A DNA stretch of 64,000 nt, taken from positions 54,169,353-54,233,352 of the forward strand of contig CM055899.1 of assembly GCA_029582155.1 (NCBI GenBank), read 5' to 3'. Source of the stretch: Panopea generosa. Its lineage: Eukaryota > Mollusca > Bivalvia > Adapedonta > Hiatellidae. Numbering within the stretch: the stretch's first letter is position 1; every line of letters starts with the position of its first letter. A program made the translations under genes and the position numbers. The notes below the pieces were generated by a model. It was given only the letters and a program-made list of their open reading frames with translations. It was not told the DNA's origin and did no database searches. Positions 11,166 to 22,840 of the stretch are shown in pieces.

Positions 11166-13740
11166 AAAATAAATGAAAACAGCAACAAAACAAGAACAGA
11201 CAATTTTTTTATATATAAAATACTGCAGACAGACTGAGAAACCTACTGTAAAATATTACAAACTAAAACTTTTAACTATTTGGAGACTGCTTTAATATTT
11301 TATTTTAATAGCGTTTATAGTTACAATATATATAGCAACCATGTATATACAGTTTTGATCTAATCATCAGTTTATAATAAATATCACCGTATTAAACCTT
11401 CTACACGCAATTGTCTGCGATTCTATTTTAACCGGTCTGCGAATCTGTAACAGGATTCATTCCTGTAATCGCTACCATTTGTATTATGTAGGTCACACTA
11501 ATTTTAACTACTTGTTGCTTATATGTGCTTCTACTTTTTTGTATAACCACATTTTTATGGGATACTACCGTCATATGTGTTATGGGCGCGTGGTCGCGAG
11601 CATTTGTAGTGTATATAATTAAACGTTTAAGTTCAAATTTGATTCTAGTATATCTAATGACAGGATAAAATGAATTTTTAATATACTTTACGATTTGCCA
11701 TACATATGTAAAGTATCCATTGGTATGTGATTCTGTTTGAAAAAAAAATAGAATGAAACATACATAGCAAGCGAACTAAATCAAACTAGCAGAAAACGAA
11801 ACGATGATCTAAATAACGTGGTAGATCATACTAATAAGAAGACTACGTGGAGGCGTCGTGTGAAATTCAACGTCTTCTGGCTATACAAAGTTGTATCACA
11901 AAACAGGTTAGCTTTGTAATCTTGTCAGCATATATCAAATACAATGACTAACAAATGACATGAATACATATTTTATTTAGTTAATGTTCGTCTATACATT
12001 AATACTTGTTCTATACATTCCCTAGCGTTCATATGGCAAAACCTCGTGTACCAAAAAGGTCACGGGAGCACAACATAATTTAATACAAATATGTAAAATA
12101 TATGCATGTATAACAGCGAATTTATATATTATATAAATTTGCTCTTTGTAATATTGTGAGAAATTCTAAAATTTAAACTGTTCGATTGACATATTGCACC
12201 TTCCTTGTTTGCTAAAAGTTTATTACTTCAAATTCATAAATATAAATTTGCTTGTTCGCTTTATATGCTGTTTTTCTTTTAACACATGACAATACTTCAT
12301 GGCCGTATTCTAACGTACACATTTAGAATTTAACTCGAGTGTTTTCCCCGTTTTGTTTTTTTCCCATATTCAAGTATTCAATATAGTTGGCAAATGTTTA
12401 TTTACAAAACAAAAGATAAGAGATGAAAACTGCCAACAAACATCCGCCACTGACTTTTTTGTCATCTATTTAACACGTGCCTTAACTACAGTAATGACTT
12501 GCAAAGCGTTTGAAAATTACATTGCTACTTTTTGTAACAATTACGTGTTTTTCAGATTTCCAATAAGACGGTCACATTCGTAATAAGCACGTGTTAGTCC
12601 TACAATTATTTTCACATCACAATTACGAGGACAAAAGACTGCACACACATTACAACATTTATATACCTTTTTACACTTTAATGTGTGTTTTGTCAACATT
12701 GAGAAAAATAGATTGTAATTACTTTCAAATTGACAACATTACATAATCAAGGCGTATATGTAACCTGATTATATAACATTATGGAAAAACACTTATACCC
12801 TGGTTAAATATGTGTTTTTTATACTACGTTATGATTTATTATGCGATAATTTGGAAACAAAGATTATGTGTTGCTAGTAGCTTATATTAAGAATATGCAT
12901 ACATATAATATCAATGTTCATGGAAATGGTAATTATAAGCTTGAATTTAACTGTTTAGTGTTTTTAAAAACAAAATCATTTCGGCAGAGTGTCAATTGTT
13001 TTTCAATTTTATAATAAAAATATAGCGTAATTTTTAATATTTTGAGAAAGTGTATGGATTAATTTTGCTTAAACCTCACACAATACTCTCTGATGAATAG
13101 ACTGCAGTTACTAAATGAACGTTTTTTATAGTACCTGAGTATATTTGTATAAATATAAATAATTCTTTTTTATCTCTATTCAGTTTAAATTACTATAAAC
13201 AATTACAATTATTTTGTACCAGTACGCATATTTCATAGATTGAACTAAATATAAGATACCAATTTTAGACGTATCCGTAAATGATTGTGCCATCCGAAAT
13301 ATGGTCATTTGTGGTAAAGCGGTATGTAGTGACTCTGACAGGTCTCGATAAAATTGTTTCCCTTTGTACGCAGAGTCGGTGTGCATAAAACACTATAGCA
13401 ATCGTCCTTAAACGTAACTATGGGGTGATGTTACATTCATTAACAATAATTTTATTTTTCATTTAGACAAATAAATCGTTATAATACTGTGACGAGAAGT
13501 CGGTGGCAATCATTTCACTGTATATTTGATCTAGAGTGATATTCGATTTTTTATTGTAATCATATATACCTTTAATAACATTTAAGACTATATGTTACGA
13601 TTAGCACCGGCGTTCTTTTTTACTGTGTATATAGCCGTTAACACTTGTATTGTTAATTAGTTTGCGTTTTATAGTACGCACGTTTATCAATAAACATGCA
13701 AATATATAAACGAATTTGTGATAAAACGTTTAAATCATGT
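11166..13740. other. AT-rich stretch without recognisable genes
   Basis: Only short open frames. A near-palindrome (GCGAATTTATATATTATATAAATTTGC region, about 12117-12143) is the sole structure noticed. Confidence 0.5.
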
Positions 13741-13850
13741 TTTGACATGCTTTAATTATAGTCTTTTTATATAGAATTGAATGGTTATTTGTTAGATGTA
13801 AGGAGTGTGTTATATGTATATAATATGTATAAACCATGATGAGACTTAAA
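13741..13850 (+). mobile_element. Possible 3' tail of a non-LTR retrotransposon
   Basis: The segment ends in GAGACTTAAATAAATAAAGAAG, the A-rich AATAAA-containing tail style of LINE 3' ends, much like the tail at 27480-27493. No coding part is recognisable upstream, so this is weak. The 13.86-kb SINE inserted directly into this tail, whose sequence forms its target duplication. Confidence 0.3.
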
Positions 13851-13863
13851 TAAATAAAGAAGA

Positions 13864-14150
13864 TTGATTGATTGATTGAATATTTAGCGTCATTCTTATG
13901 CCATCGAGGGCTAACAGACGATCAGTTAACCTAACCACTGTTTCCTGGGATTAACCAGTACTCGAGCACACCCCGTCTCCGCAAGTAACTGATAACTTTC
14001 CCACTTGAATCAGTGGTGAGAGATGAATGATAATGAGACACAATGTCGTATATCAATCATCACGGAGACTGTTGCCGGGCGGGGGATTCGAACTCACGAC
14101 CCCTGGATTGATAGTCAGACGCGTAACCGACTGAGCTAATCGGGCCCGGC
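13864..14150 (-). mobile_element. Complete tRNA-derived SINE with 13-bp target-site duplication
   Basis: Read on the minus strand, the element begins with a tRNA-like head: GATTAGCTCAGTCGGTTACG (A box) and, further in, GTCGTGAGTTCGAATCCCCC (B box). A non-tRNA body contains GTGTGCTCGAGTACTGG, and the element ends in a short ATTCAATCAATCAA tail. It is flanked by identical 13-bp direct repeats TAAATAAAGAAGA at 13851-13863 and 14151-14163, a typical L1-style target-site duplication. A second full copy lies at 55885-56147 and a 5'-truncated relative at 15560-15732. The head retains tRNA-like pairing, but body, tail and duplication show that this is a SINE and not a tRNA gene. Confidence 0.93.
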
Positions 14151-14163
14151 TAAATAAAGAAGA

Positions 14164-15559
14164 AAACTTCATTTGTTGGAATGCTGTAAAACTAATTAAC
14201 AAGTACTGTCAGACTTCATCATCGACCAAGACCCTCAGTTGACTGTATTGAAAATAAAATAAAATGCTACTCATTTGAATAAATTAGATGTGCTTTTTAC
14301 GTCCCGTTGTGGGAATAACTAACCCAGACTTCTGAAAAAAGAATGTCTGAGAGATTGGAAGCATTGGGAAATTCGTGGTTCATATATCACGTACGTTATT
14401 ATTTTCAAAAATAAATCAGAAAACTGAAATCATGTTACGTTTTCTAAATTTGGAACATATTAATAAGTTACTTATTTTTCATTTTTTGTGTCCGACTACT
14501 CATGGCAACAAGGCTGTAATTGTAACACCCCAGCAGCATTTGACATATTTCGGATCCTCCTTTCAGTAGTATTTTACCTTTTCTTGATATATTTCATTTT
14601 CAACAATGTTTATGATTTGCACTGTCACGCGATGCTCATGCCATTGTGTTTTGTGTTAAATATTTTAATTAAATTATGCAACATATGTGTACGTAGTTTA
14701 TTCTACTTGTTCATAAAATAATTCTCGATGGCGTTTATGTGCATTATAATTTGAAAACCATTTAAATTTTTCACTTTTGTGTGTGTGCTTTTGTTATTGG
14801 TGTCTGTATAATATAATCCTCTTTATTATATAGAAGATGGTGTGCAAATAATGTTATTATATAATTATATATATTATGCTTTATAAGAAGATTAAGTAAG
14901 TACCACGGTAATACAACGTGCAATGTACACACGTACTTTACTTAATTCTAAAATAGTACATGAGTTGAATACGTTTTTTAGACAATAAATTAAACCATTA
15001 ACATAGACAAATGTGGTTAAATACGTGAATTATATACACGGTGTTACAAATAATCAGTAAGCAGTAGGGATAATAGTAATATATAACTTTTATTTAAAAA
15101 ATAATCATACATACATATATCTTACAGGTGAAGGTTATGAGTTTCTGAACTTCACTAAAATACAGCGAGCGTTTCACTTGTCTTTAAACTGTTTTTTTTC
15201 GTTTTTAACAAAAATATATTATGCAAATGCAATTATGAAAATTACCTGGAAATACTACTGATAAAATACTCATACAAAAAATAGATTCACTAATTTTCTT
15301 AAATATTTATAATAATAATAGTTTAGAAATATATTTTTGTTTTAAGTATGAGTAAACAAAAAAATGATAAATACTATTACAATCAATATTTTATTTTTCT
15401 AGTTTATTTTGAATTAAACTATATTGCTTTTCCTCCTTTTCCAGTTTAAATCAGGCTAAGTTTTTTACTACGAAGTTGCATTACCCGTAAACTAATAAAG
15501 ACACACTTCACTCTCATACTTACACCAGCCATACATGTACATCAGTATTGTATCCCATT
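14164..15559. other. AT-rich gap without recognisable features
   Basis: Two overlapping short open frames near 14375-14721 are hydrophobic, AT-driven and lack family features. Nothing else supported. Confidence 0.5.
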
Positions 15560-15732
15560 CGCATTCGTCTCTCACCTCTAATTCAGATAATAAAGTTATG
15601 AGAAACTTGCCGATATAGGTGTGCTCGAGTACTGGCTAACCTTCCAGGATCCCAGGTAAGAATTGTAAGGTTAACTGATCCTCTGTTATCCAAAGATGCT
15701 TAAAGTGACGCTAACTATTCAAACAAACAAAC
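15560..15732 (+). mobile_element. 5'-truncated SINE of the same family as 13.9 kb, divergent tail
   Basis: Plus-strand sequence GTGTGCTCGAGTACTGGCTA, then AGGTTAACTGATC and GTGACGCTAACTATTCAA, aligns with the minus-strand body of the 13864-14150 SINE. The tail here is an AAAC-type run (CAAACAAACAAACAA) rather than CAAT repeats. The tRNA head is absent or too degraded to see. It is clearly older than the two complete copies. Confidence 0.8.
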
Positions 15733-17430
15733 AATATTCCAGATGTAACATTAAGTTAACGACCATAGACACTTGTAACAAGTAGCGTTGATCCACATTT
15801 ACTACACGTGCATTTAATTTATTTGATAATTTAGCATGATTATGATACCAGGGAGGTACTTTATTACCCATTATTTCTAGGCATCTGCTTTGTTTCTGCA
15901 ATTTGCATAATATGGCGTTCGTCAATAAAGATCTACACATATGAAATTTTAGAATATTTCATCAAAGCATGCGAATAAGTTATATAATTGTACGCTGAAT
16001 AAGTGTGACTTTACCATATTTTTCAACAACACATATGGAATTGTTTGATTGACAACGACAAATATTCTTTCAAGGTTCATTACTACATTTGAAACTTGTT
16101 CAAGTAAATAGAAACATAGATATATGGTTGTTCAAACAATTTATAAGTTTAAGCGCTAAACTTTTGCCATCAAACGTGAACAACGGATTTCTACTGCCTC
16201 ACTCTTTCCTCTATGGAAAAATTATGAAATAGTACTTACAAAACAAATGCTAAAAACATATACCTGTTCATTCAAACTTCAACAAAATTAAGTATAGTGA
16301 AATTTATTATGTAAACTAAATGTGAATTTACTTTTACACATTTCAATCTTTTTTTTTAATAACGATGGTGAATTAATTGTATTGTTGCGGTAGAAAATTT
16401 AAAATATTTTTTTAGGAATAACTATGATTTCGAATGGGATAACCATTTTCCCATTTCATTTACATTTCCTCGACGGTAATTGGGCCCCCAGTTCCGTTGC
16501 CGGGAAGTTAGTGGGTGTCCACGTGACTGCGATCACCAAAATACGTTTAGTTACTCATCGCAATAAGCAGATGATTTGATGTAGAATCGACTATTTTATG
16601 CGATAGCCTTATAAGTTTTATTAGTCTGTCTCGTGTTTAGAAAGGCTATTAACTACGATATGATATGTTAAGCCTTTGTCGTGACTAGTATTAATTTGAA
16701 TCTTAAAATGCCTTATATGCCTATAGGACTGCTGCAATTGAAATACCATATGCTTTAATATCACTCCATGTCTATCACGGTCCTGAGGTTACATTTGTCG
16801 AAACTTAAGTAGAACTTAATTTGAGTTTTAATCCATGTTTTTATTCCTAAACGAATACTAAATGTCGTTCACGTCCTCGATATATCGACACCAATGTTGT
16901 TTTATTTATATAAAATGTCTATTTTATGACTCCGGATTAGAAAACAGACTTATTTTTATGGTTTTCATGTTTTTTTATTGTATGACACGAGATCAATAAA
17001 CATATTAACTGTTGTAAGCCAAATGACATTTCTTTTGAAATGAATGTGAAGAGTACCGCCATGCTATCATACATGTACATGTAAATGTACATGCTTACTT
17101 AAAAAATTATAATCAAAATACGAATGTATACTGAAAATGTAAATTTGTTTCAAATGTAACATTAATAAATTCGTTCATCAAATACATTATTCTTTTCCCA
17201 GAAACATAACTGACATAAGTGTATAAAGTTAATAATAAAAAAAAAACGTATTTGACTATTATAACACTTATTACGACGCGTGGGATGCTCAAATTTTTTT
17301 GAATGCTTTAACGTCATTTTGAACACTTTTCGGGTTATATAATCATGGTATATCCAGTTTTACTGATGGACTGAGTCAGACTGAAAATAATCACTTTCCT
17401 TTTTCAAGAAATAGAAACTTTCTCACATAA
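15733..17430. other. AT-rich stretch without recognisable genes
   Basis: A GC-richer patch near 16480-16520 has no coding or RNA signature that I recognise. Confidence 0.5.
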
Positions 17431-17435
17431 ATATT

Positions 17436-17505
17436 TGGAGCCTACGACCTTAGCAGTGAGAGGTTAGTGATATTAAGACGGCGCCTTAGAGCACCGGCCA
17501 CATAC
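17436..17505 (-). repeat. tRNA-like sequence (SINE head or tRNA pseudogene)
   Basis: The minus strand has GGTGCTCTAAGGCGCCGTCTT (A-box region) and, about 30 bases on, GGTCGTAGGCTCC (weak B box). Spacing is compatible with a class II tRNA-like origin. It sits just outside the apparent 5' end of the ISL2EU-like element. I could not define a body or tail. Confidence 0.4.
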
Positions 17506-17718
17506 GACGCTTTATACTGATGTATATCTATTCAAAACTGATTGACATAATATTTACCTAATGTCTGTCTATGGTAAATCGCAGTGAGTTATCGGTCGTT
17601 GATAGATGGCGCCACGAGACGCGATCAAAGCTATTTTTGGCGTTTTCGGTCTTTATCTTAAACGAAATAAACAACAAAGAACAAAATATATATTAATTGT
17701 GCGAAGAAACGAGCAATA

Positions 17719-17926
17719 ATGCCAAGTACATGTTGTTGCGTACCAGAATGTCATCTGAGAGGAGGACATACATTTCCATCTGACCAAAACAGACGAAAAA
17801 AATGGATCACGGCAATTAAACGAATGGACTAAGAATCGTTGAAAAATTGGGAACCGTCGAAATCAGCTGTTGTTTGCCATGCTCACTTCAAACCTAACGA
17901 TAACGCTCAACAAAAGATAGATAGTA
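17719..17926 (+). pseudogene. THAP-domain first exon of ISL2EU-like transposase
   Basis: From the ATG at 17719 the frame reads MPSTCCCVPECHLRGGHTFP and continues with QNRRKKWITAIKRMD. After an in-frame stop at 17830 comes NWEPSKSAVVCHAHFKPND. The C-x-C/C-x4-C start, the H-FP, the tryptophan and the final C-x2-H match the C2CH zinc-binding THAP fold that P-element-like and ISL2EU transposases use to bind their own DNA ends. The zinc ligands are present, but the nonsense codon inside the domain kills the protein. A GTACGT donor-like site at 17924 may splice to the acceptor at 18528. THAP exons of this type begin with M-x-x-x-C-x-V--C, supporting this start. Confidence 0.82.
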
Positions 17927-18529
17927 CGTTTTGGTCTTATTTATCTGGTTTATTATTAAACCAAACAAATTAAACCGCGATACGTTATACATAAATGACC
18001 AATCATCCTCAGATGTGATCGAGAATAACATATTAAAATTGTGGATAGGGTAATGTATACAAATTACAGAGGTTTCGTACCACTACAATTTCGTACCAAA
18101 TTGAGGTTTCATACCACACATGGATAAACACATAAACTGTATTGTATTTCACACCGTGATTTGGTGTCACAATCATATTCTTATGATGGTATTTGTTTGT
18201 AATTAGTGTGTGATAGTATTGGTTTATTAATTATCATTTTGGTCTTTAAATTGAGGGTGCATGTTTGTACCTTAATTATCAAACACTGTTAATTATAACC
18301 TATTGTTCAAGTGCATTGATCAGTTTAATATATGTTACTCTATTTTGTAAACATAAAGTCTATACTTGTACATGAAATGAATGGGAAACGTGTTTCAAAC
18401 AAAATACATGATATATTGTGTGTTGATAAAATGCTTCGTTCGACCCATGACCTTTTTGTTGGAGTAATTGTATTCTTAAAGACGACTGGTAAATCATTTG
18501 AAATTATATTACCGTATCTATTTCCAGGT

Positions 18530-19742
18530 CGAAAGCATATTCAACAGAAGTTGTTGCCTACAGCTGTCCCCAGCCAGTTTCAGTGGACAAAGCCAATGAC
18601 CCCTTCACATATGTCCAGGAAATTTAGGACTCAGGACAGGGAAAACCGAAAAAAAACATGATCAAATTGTTGATGAGCAATTCACTACAGAACATTTTGA
18701 ACCGCTAGATTGTTGTGAGGTTGCTGAAGAAACTGACGTGTCGGAAGAACCAGATGATATTTATACCGCCACACCATTGAAGCAATACAGAGATTGCCAG
18801 ATACAGACCAATACTGACCCTAAACCACTTTTTGGTATTGAAAACTTCATTGAAGACAATAAATGTATTCATTTCTACACAGGATTGGAAGACTACTTAA
18901 ATTTCATGTTTGTTCTCAACACACTTGGTCCTGCGGCATACTGCTTAAATTATATGTACCATCAAGTTGAAAATGTGTCAATTGAAAATCAGTTTTTCAT
19001 GACTTTAATGAAACTTCGAAGAAACTTAACTCATTTTGAAATGTCACGCATGTTTTGTGTATCAGAGAACAGTGTGAAACATATAGTGTTTACATGGATA
19101 ATATTTATGTCAAAGCAGTGGCGTGAGTATAATATATGGCCATCATAGAATCTTGTGAGATATTTCCTACCATCCGACTTCAAATCCAAATTTCCAACCA
19201 CTCGTGTTATAATTGATGGAACTGAATGCCAGATAAAAAGGACAAAGACACCAAAAGCTCAGCAGGCTTCTTTTTCAACATATAAACATAAAAATACGGG
19301 AAAAACACTAATCGGTGCCACACCAGGAGGCTTAGTTTCATATGTGTCTCCAGGATTTGCAGGGTCGACATGTGATAGACAAATTGTTGAACGTAGTCAA
19401 TTATTTAACATGTGCGACCCAAATGATTCTATTATGGCTGACAAAGGTTTTAATGTGCAGGACTTGTTTGCCATCATGAATGTTAAAATTAATGCTCCAC
19501 ATTTAAAAAACAAAACAAAATAGAATGTCTGGACGAATTGTTATGGAGGACAGAAAAATTGCCAGCAAACGTGTACATATTGAAAGAGTTATCGACCTTG
19601 GAAAAACTTATATAATTTTATGTCACCCTTTATCAGGGACTGAAACAAAAATTTTGTCCGATATAATTTTTGATTGTTTCATGCTTTGTAATTTCAGGAC
19701 AGGCATTGTTTCTAAGCATGCATATATACATAAAAGTATTAA
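18530..19742 (+). pseudogene. DDE (DDE_Tnp_4-like) transposase, ISL2EU-like, broken
   Basis: After a polypyrimidine tract and AG at 18527-18528 the frame opens with GRKHIQQKLLP. It then shifts in an A-run (18648-18659) to a frame with a helix-turn-helix-like block (FFMTLMKLRRNLTHFEMSRM), interrupted by a single TAG at 19146. The same frame carries the catalytic core. The first D is in VIIDGTECQIKR (codon 19215), followed by STYKHKNTGKTLIG. The second D is in SIMADKGF (codon 19440). After another frameshift in an A-run near 19505-19523, the third acidic residue is in HIERVID (codon 19582), and the protein ends with LCNFRTGIVSKHA. All three catalytic acidic residues thus survive although the frame is broken at least three times. 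The natural C-terminus lies at about 19740 and is extended artificially by the MITE inserted there. Confidence 0.87.
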
Positions 19743-19979
19743 CCCTTTACTTCATATAGACGCCTTAGGACGGACACCTAATATAGACACATTTTGGCAC
19801 CTCTAATATAGAAGGCATTTGAATTATTGGGTGAATTATGTTTATATTAACTGACAAAGTAGTAAACAGTGCAGGAAATGTTGATATTGCTTGCTATGAG
19901 CAATCTGAACTCTTCCTGCACTGTTTTCAAAGGTCTTTTGAGATTGGTGCGGTAAAACGCGTATCTATGGAGTAAAGGG
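19743..19979. mobile_element. piggyBac-type MITE (237 bp) flanked by TTAA
   Basis: The element starts CCCTTTACTTCATA at 19743 and ends in the inverse TATGGAGTAAAGGG at 19979. Both sides are flanked by TTAA (19739-19742 and 19980-19983), the hallmark target duplication of piggyBac transposition. The ends are imperfect inverted repeats for about 25 bp. Inside is another inverted pair, AACAGTGCAGGA and TCCTGCACTGTT (19863-19925). It is too short to encode anything. It inserted at the very end of the ISL2EU transposase frame and so postdates that element. Confidence 0.88.
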
Positions 19980-20279
19980 TTAAACAAACATGATGATATA
20001 TCATCGTACCTTTTTTTAAAACCAGTATGTTAGATTGTAAAATAAGACAAATTAGAGGAAAATCAATTATTGACATCCAGTTATGTTAGATATTAACTGA
20101 ACAATTTTTTTCACAATTTTGGGTAAATAACCCACCCACTTGGAATTTAGGGAATTTTAGCGGTGTTTTAATTAAAATTTAATAGTTAAATATTAATTTA
20201 AGTTAAATATGCACGAGTGTTGATAAGAACACGATCAATGTTTCTCGTGCATGTTGTAAGGCATCAATATGGGTTAAGA

Positions 20280-20530
20280 AAATAGAGGCGATAGTGTAGT
20301 GGATAGAGTGTTTGCAACTCATACCAGAAGTTGTTGGTTCGATCCACAGTTTGGCTTGATCATCTCTGAAAATGACACTCGGTACTGGTTCTAACCAGGG
20401 AGTGGACTCGAGAGCACATGCATTTTGAGGGTTCTTTGTATTAGAGGTAAAATACATTGGTATGAACTGAGATGTACCCCTCGAGTTCCCAAGCAATGTG
20501 TTAGGACTAACAAACAAGACTAGGAATTGT
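20280..20530 (+). mobile_element. tRNA-derived SINE
   Basis: A tRNA-like head has an A-box-like GATAGTGTAGTGGATAGAG and a B-box GTTGGTTCGATCC about 45 bases later. A non-tRNA body follows (TCGGTACTGGTTCTAACCAG) and ends in a region rich in CAAACAAGACTAGGAATTG. The body shares a TACTGGTTCT-like core with the minus-strand SINE at 32337-32519. The 120-residue minus-strand open frame here is only a shadow of the repeat. No clean target duplication found. Confidence 0.75.
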
Positions 20531-21324
20531 AATATTCCTATAATAATGTTAATGAAAACAAACAAGGAAATTTCTTTATACTCAACAATTTAAATTGCTG
20601 TTTCTGTATTTATATATATATATATGCTAATATTTGTCAATATTTATATTGTTTTAACAGCTTGTTTAATGTAAAAAGACACTTGAAACTTTTGTTCAAT
20701 TTTAAATGATCTCTGTTGCCGAAAGTATATACCCGGTACATGATGAAATATACTGGTAATGTGTGAAGATTTTTAATTTGTGTTTTTATTTTGAAAAATG
20801 TGCACAAATTTTCATGATGAAAAGTTCTGTATTCACATGTGTAGATACACAGTTTTTGTCGTTATAATTAAAAAAAATTAAGGCAATATAATTATTAACA
20901 AATTTTATATTAGAATATTTGTTTATCTATTCAAAACGAGCCGATATTACACTGGAATTTCATATAAATACTATTTTTGTTAGATATCAATACAGAGTTT
21001 CAGAATGTAATAATTGGAGATGCCTCTTTGTTTGTTCATACTTGTAAAGATTACTTTGATGCACAAGTGGAATTAAATTTCAATGTTGCCATGTGCCCCT
21101 TTAAAACATAAATATTATCATATGTATATACAGATAAGTGATGACAATTATTCAAAATGAATAAATATTAAAATAATGTAATCTAATGATATTTTCTTTT
21201 TTTTCTGTTAGTCATTTCAGATATTTTTGCCATACCTCTTCAAATGAGGTACACATTTTAAAGTTCATAATTATTTTATATTGTCACCATATGCAATTTT
21301 TGACTGATTATAGTTCACATAAAT

Positions 21325-21420
21325 CTTGCACGGTCTGCTCAGTAGGTAGTATATCTTACTATCAACCTTGGGGTCGCGAGTTTGAATCCCTGTCCTGCCA
21401 TCTGTGATGGTTTATATATG
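21325..21420 (+). repeat. tRNA-like SINE head
   Basis: GGTCTGCTCAGTAGGTAGTA (A-box region) and GGTCGCGAGTTTGAATCCCT (B-box region) have tRNA-like spacing. A short unassigned body follows up to about 21470. It inserted between the two convergent ISL2EU genes. Confidence 0.65.
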
Positions 21421-21593
21421 GCTTCGAACAAACTAATTTTAATATGTATACCTAAAACAAGACTAAAGACTCAGCTCACACGATTAAGCTGAAAAATTGA
21501 GTCTGAATGAGAACTGAAATCACAAGGTGACAATGACTTGTTTCAGTGTAATGTTTAAAATAATATCTCTGCAAATCGAAAGTACTATATGGA

Positions 21594-22389
21594 CTAATCT
21601 ATATAGGTTTTATAGAAAAAGTTCTCAAGAACAGCCATCTTAAAATGTTTGTCAAAAAATAGTTTTAAATCTGCAACCATTGACTCTATAAAATAATCAT
21701 TTCTTTTTACTTTCAAATATTTGACACCATTTACTGTATATATAATAAGATCACATTCTTGTGCGCCAGTGCATAGCAGCTGCCCTTGGATTTGAAAATA
21801 ATAACTATGGCTGTGGTATAAGTAGCATTTTGATGCTGAATTGATCTTAATATATAGTACAGAAAATGGAAATATTACTTTGACAATTTTTGAATCATTG
21901 ACTATGCCATCAGGCGAACAAGACAAGAATGGAAATTCGTGAAAGCCTAAAATGCCACTTTTTTTTTACAACATTCTGTGTGTCCGACATATAACGACTG
22001 GTTGCAGCATCTTCATATCTGCATCCGTGTTTAACTGCTCGCGCATCTATCGTAAACACTTCTGTCAAAGACTTGGCTAATTTATTCTTGTCTGTCCTAT
22101 CCGTGGCTTTGCAAATACGTGCAAACATTGATGAAGGAAGTCGTTTTGTTCTCTCCTCTGCCCATTGTGAATTGTTGCTTTGTCCCAAAGTTCTTGATTC
22201 AACTGATTTGATTTCATTTAGACTTATTTTAGTGATGCACATCGATTCCAAAAAGTGTACTTCAAGGGTTAATTTAAAGTATGATCTTATGCTACGGCTT
22301 TGCTGTTTGCTGGTGTGATTGTTTGAAATATTGGCTTTTTTTGATATGTGTGGGTGATTCAGGCATGTATTTCTGAGGCATTTGATCAC
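21594..22389 (-). pseudogene. YqaJ-like (lambda-exonuclease superfamily) nuclease of the ISL2EU-like element, broken
   Basis: The minus strand first reads QWAEERTKRLPSSMFARICK and later DARAVKHGCRYEDAATSRYM, matching the W--ER--RLTAS-F--IC and A--HG---E--A---Y blocks of YqaJ-type nucleases. A frameshift in a nine-T run (21959-21967) separates this from the other frame, which has FPFLSCSPDGIV with the catalytic D, then YYFQIQGQLLCTG and CDLIIYT. The usual E-x-K after the SPDG block (family LVEVKCP) is here KIVKVIFP, so both catalytic positions appear lost. Together with the frameshift this marks an inactive copy. It converges on the transposase about 1.8 kb away, and the arrangement supports one element encoding both proteins. 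Such nucleases trim DNA 5' ends; their role in transposition is not settled. Confidence 0.83.
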
Positions 22390-22840
22390 AAAGCAATTGA
22401 ATTAAAACTTACTTAAATCAAAATGTTCCTAAACAAGGATATTACGAATTAACTAGCGCATGCAAGCCAATAATCATGGCACAAACAATTCACGAAATAT
22501 TATCATACGGAGTATTTTATAACCGGCAATATACAACAATAGCGTCATTTTCTTTTCATATCGTAGTATTATGTCTGATATCTAAATTGAATGTTTTTCA
22601 CAGCTACACTCAGTCTGGCAGAACGGAATTAAAGGATTAAGCATATTCATTGTATACACATTTCATTATTTTGAAACGACAGAGTTACATGTATTACTAA
22701 TATTGAGTCTACAAGATTTAAGTTAATGTTTATAGGAACCGATTGATTAAGAATATTCGTGTTTGCTTAAGATTAATTAAAATATTTAGATGGTACCTTC
22801 TGATGTATTATCATAATAATTTTAAAGAATTCATGATTGT

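Larger units (their letters stand above)
17580..22400. mobile_element. Degraded ISL2EU/IS4EU-type DNA transposon (THAP-DDE transposase plus YqaJ-like nuclease)
   Basis: Two convergent pseudogenes define the element: a THAP-DDE transposase on the plus strand and a YqaJ-like exonuclease on the minus strand. As I recall, eukaryotic ISL2EU/IS4EU transposons can carry exactly these two proteins. I could not find the terminal inverted repeats, so the outer limits given are only the extent of coding similarity plus the GC-richer 5' leader near 17600. Later insertions interrupt it: a TTAA-flanked MITE (19743-19979) and tRNA-derived sequences (about 20280-20530 and 21325-21420). Confidence 0.75.

Noticed and set aside
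12117-12143. AT-rich palindrome as a possible origin or terminator
   Set aside because: Such palindromes are expected in AT-rich DNA; no additional structure around it.
14070-14150. Functional tRNA gene on the minus strand
   Set aside because: The tRNA-like head has good A and B boxes, but it is followed by a non-tRNA body and tail and lies within a 13-bp target duplication, so it is a SINE.
20203-20565. 120-residue minus-strand frame
   Set aside because: Lies over a plus-strand tRNA-derived SINE; the frame is incidental.
22073-22318. 81-residue plus-strand frame
   Set aside because: Antisense shadow of the YqaJ-like pseudogene, which has clear family motifs on the minus strand.
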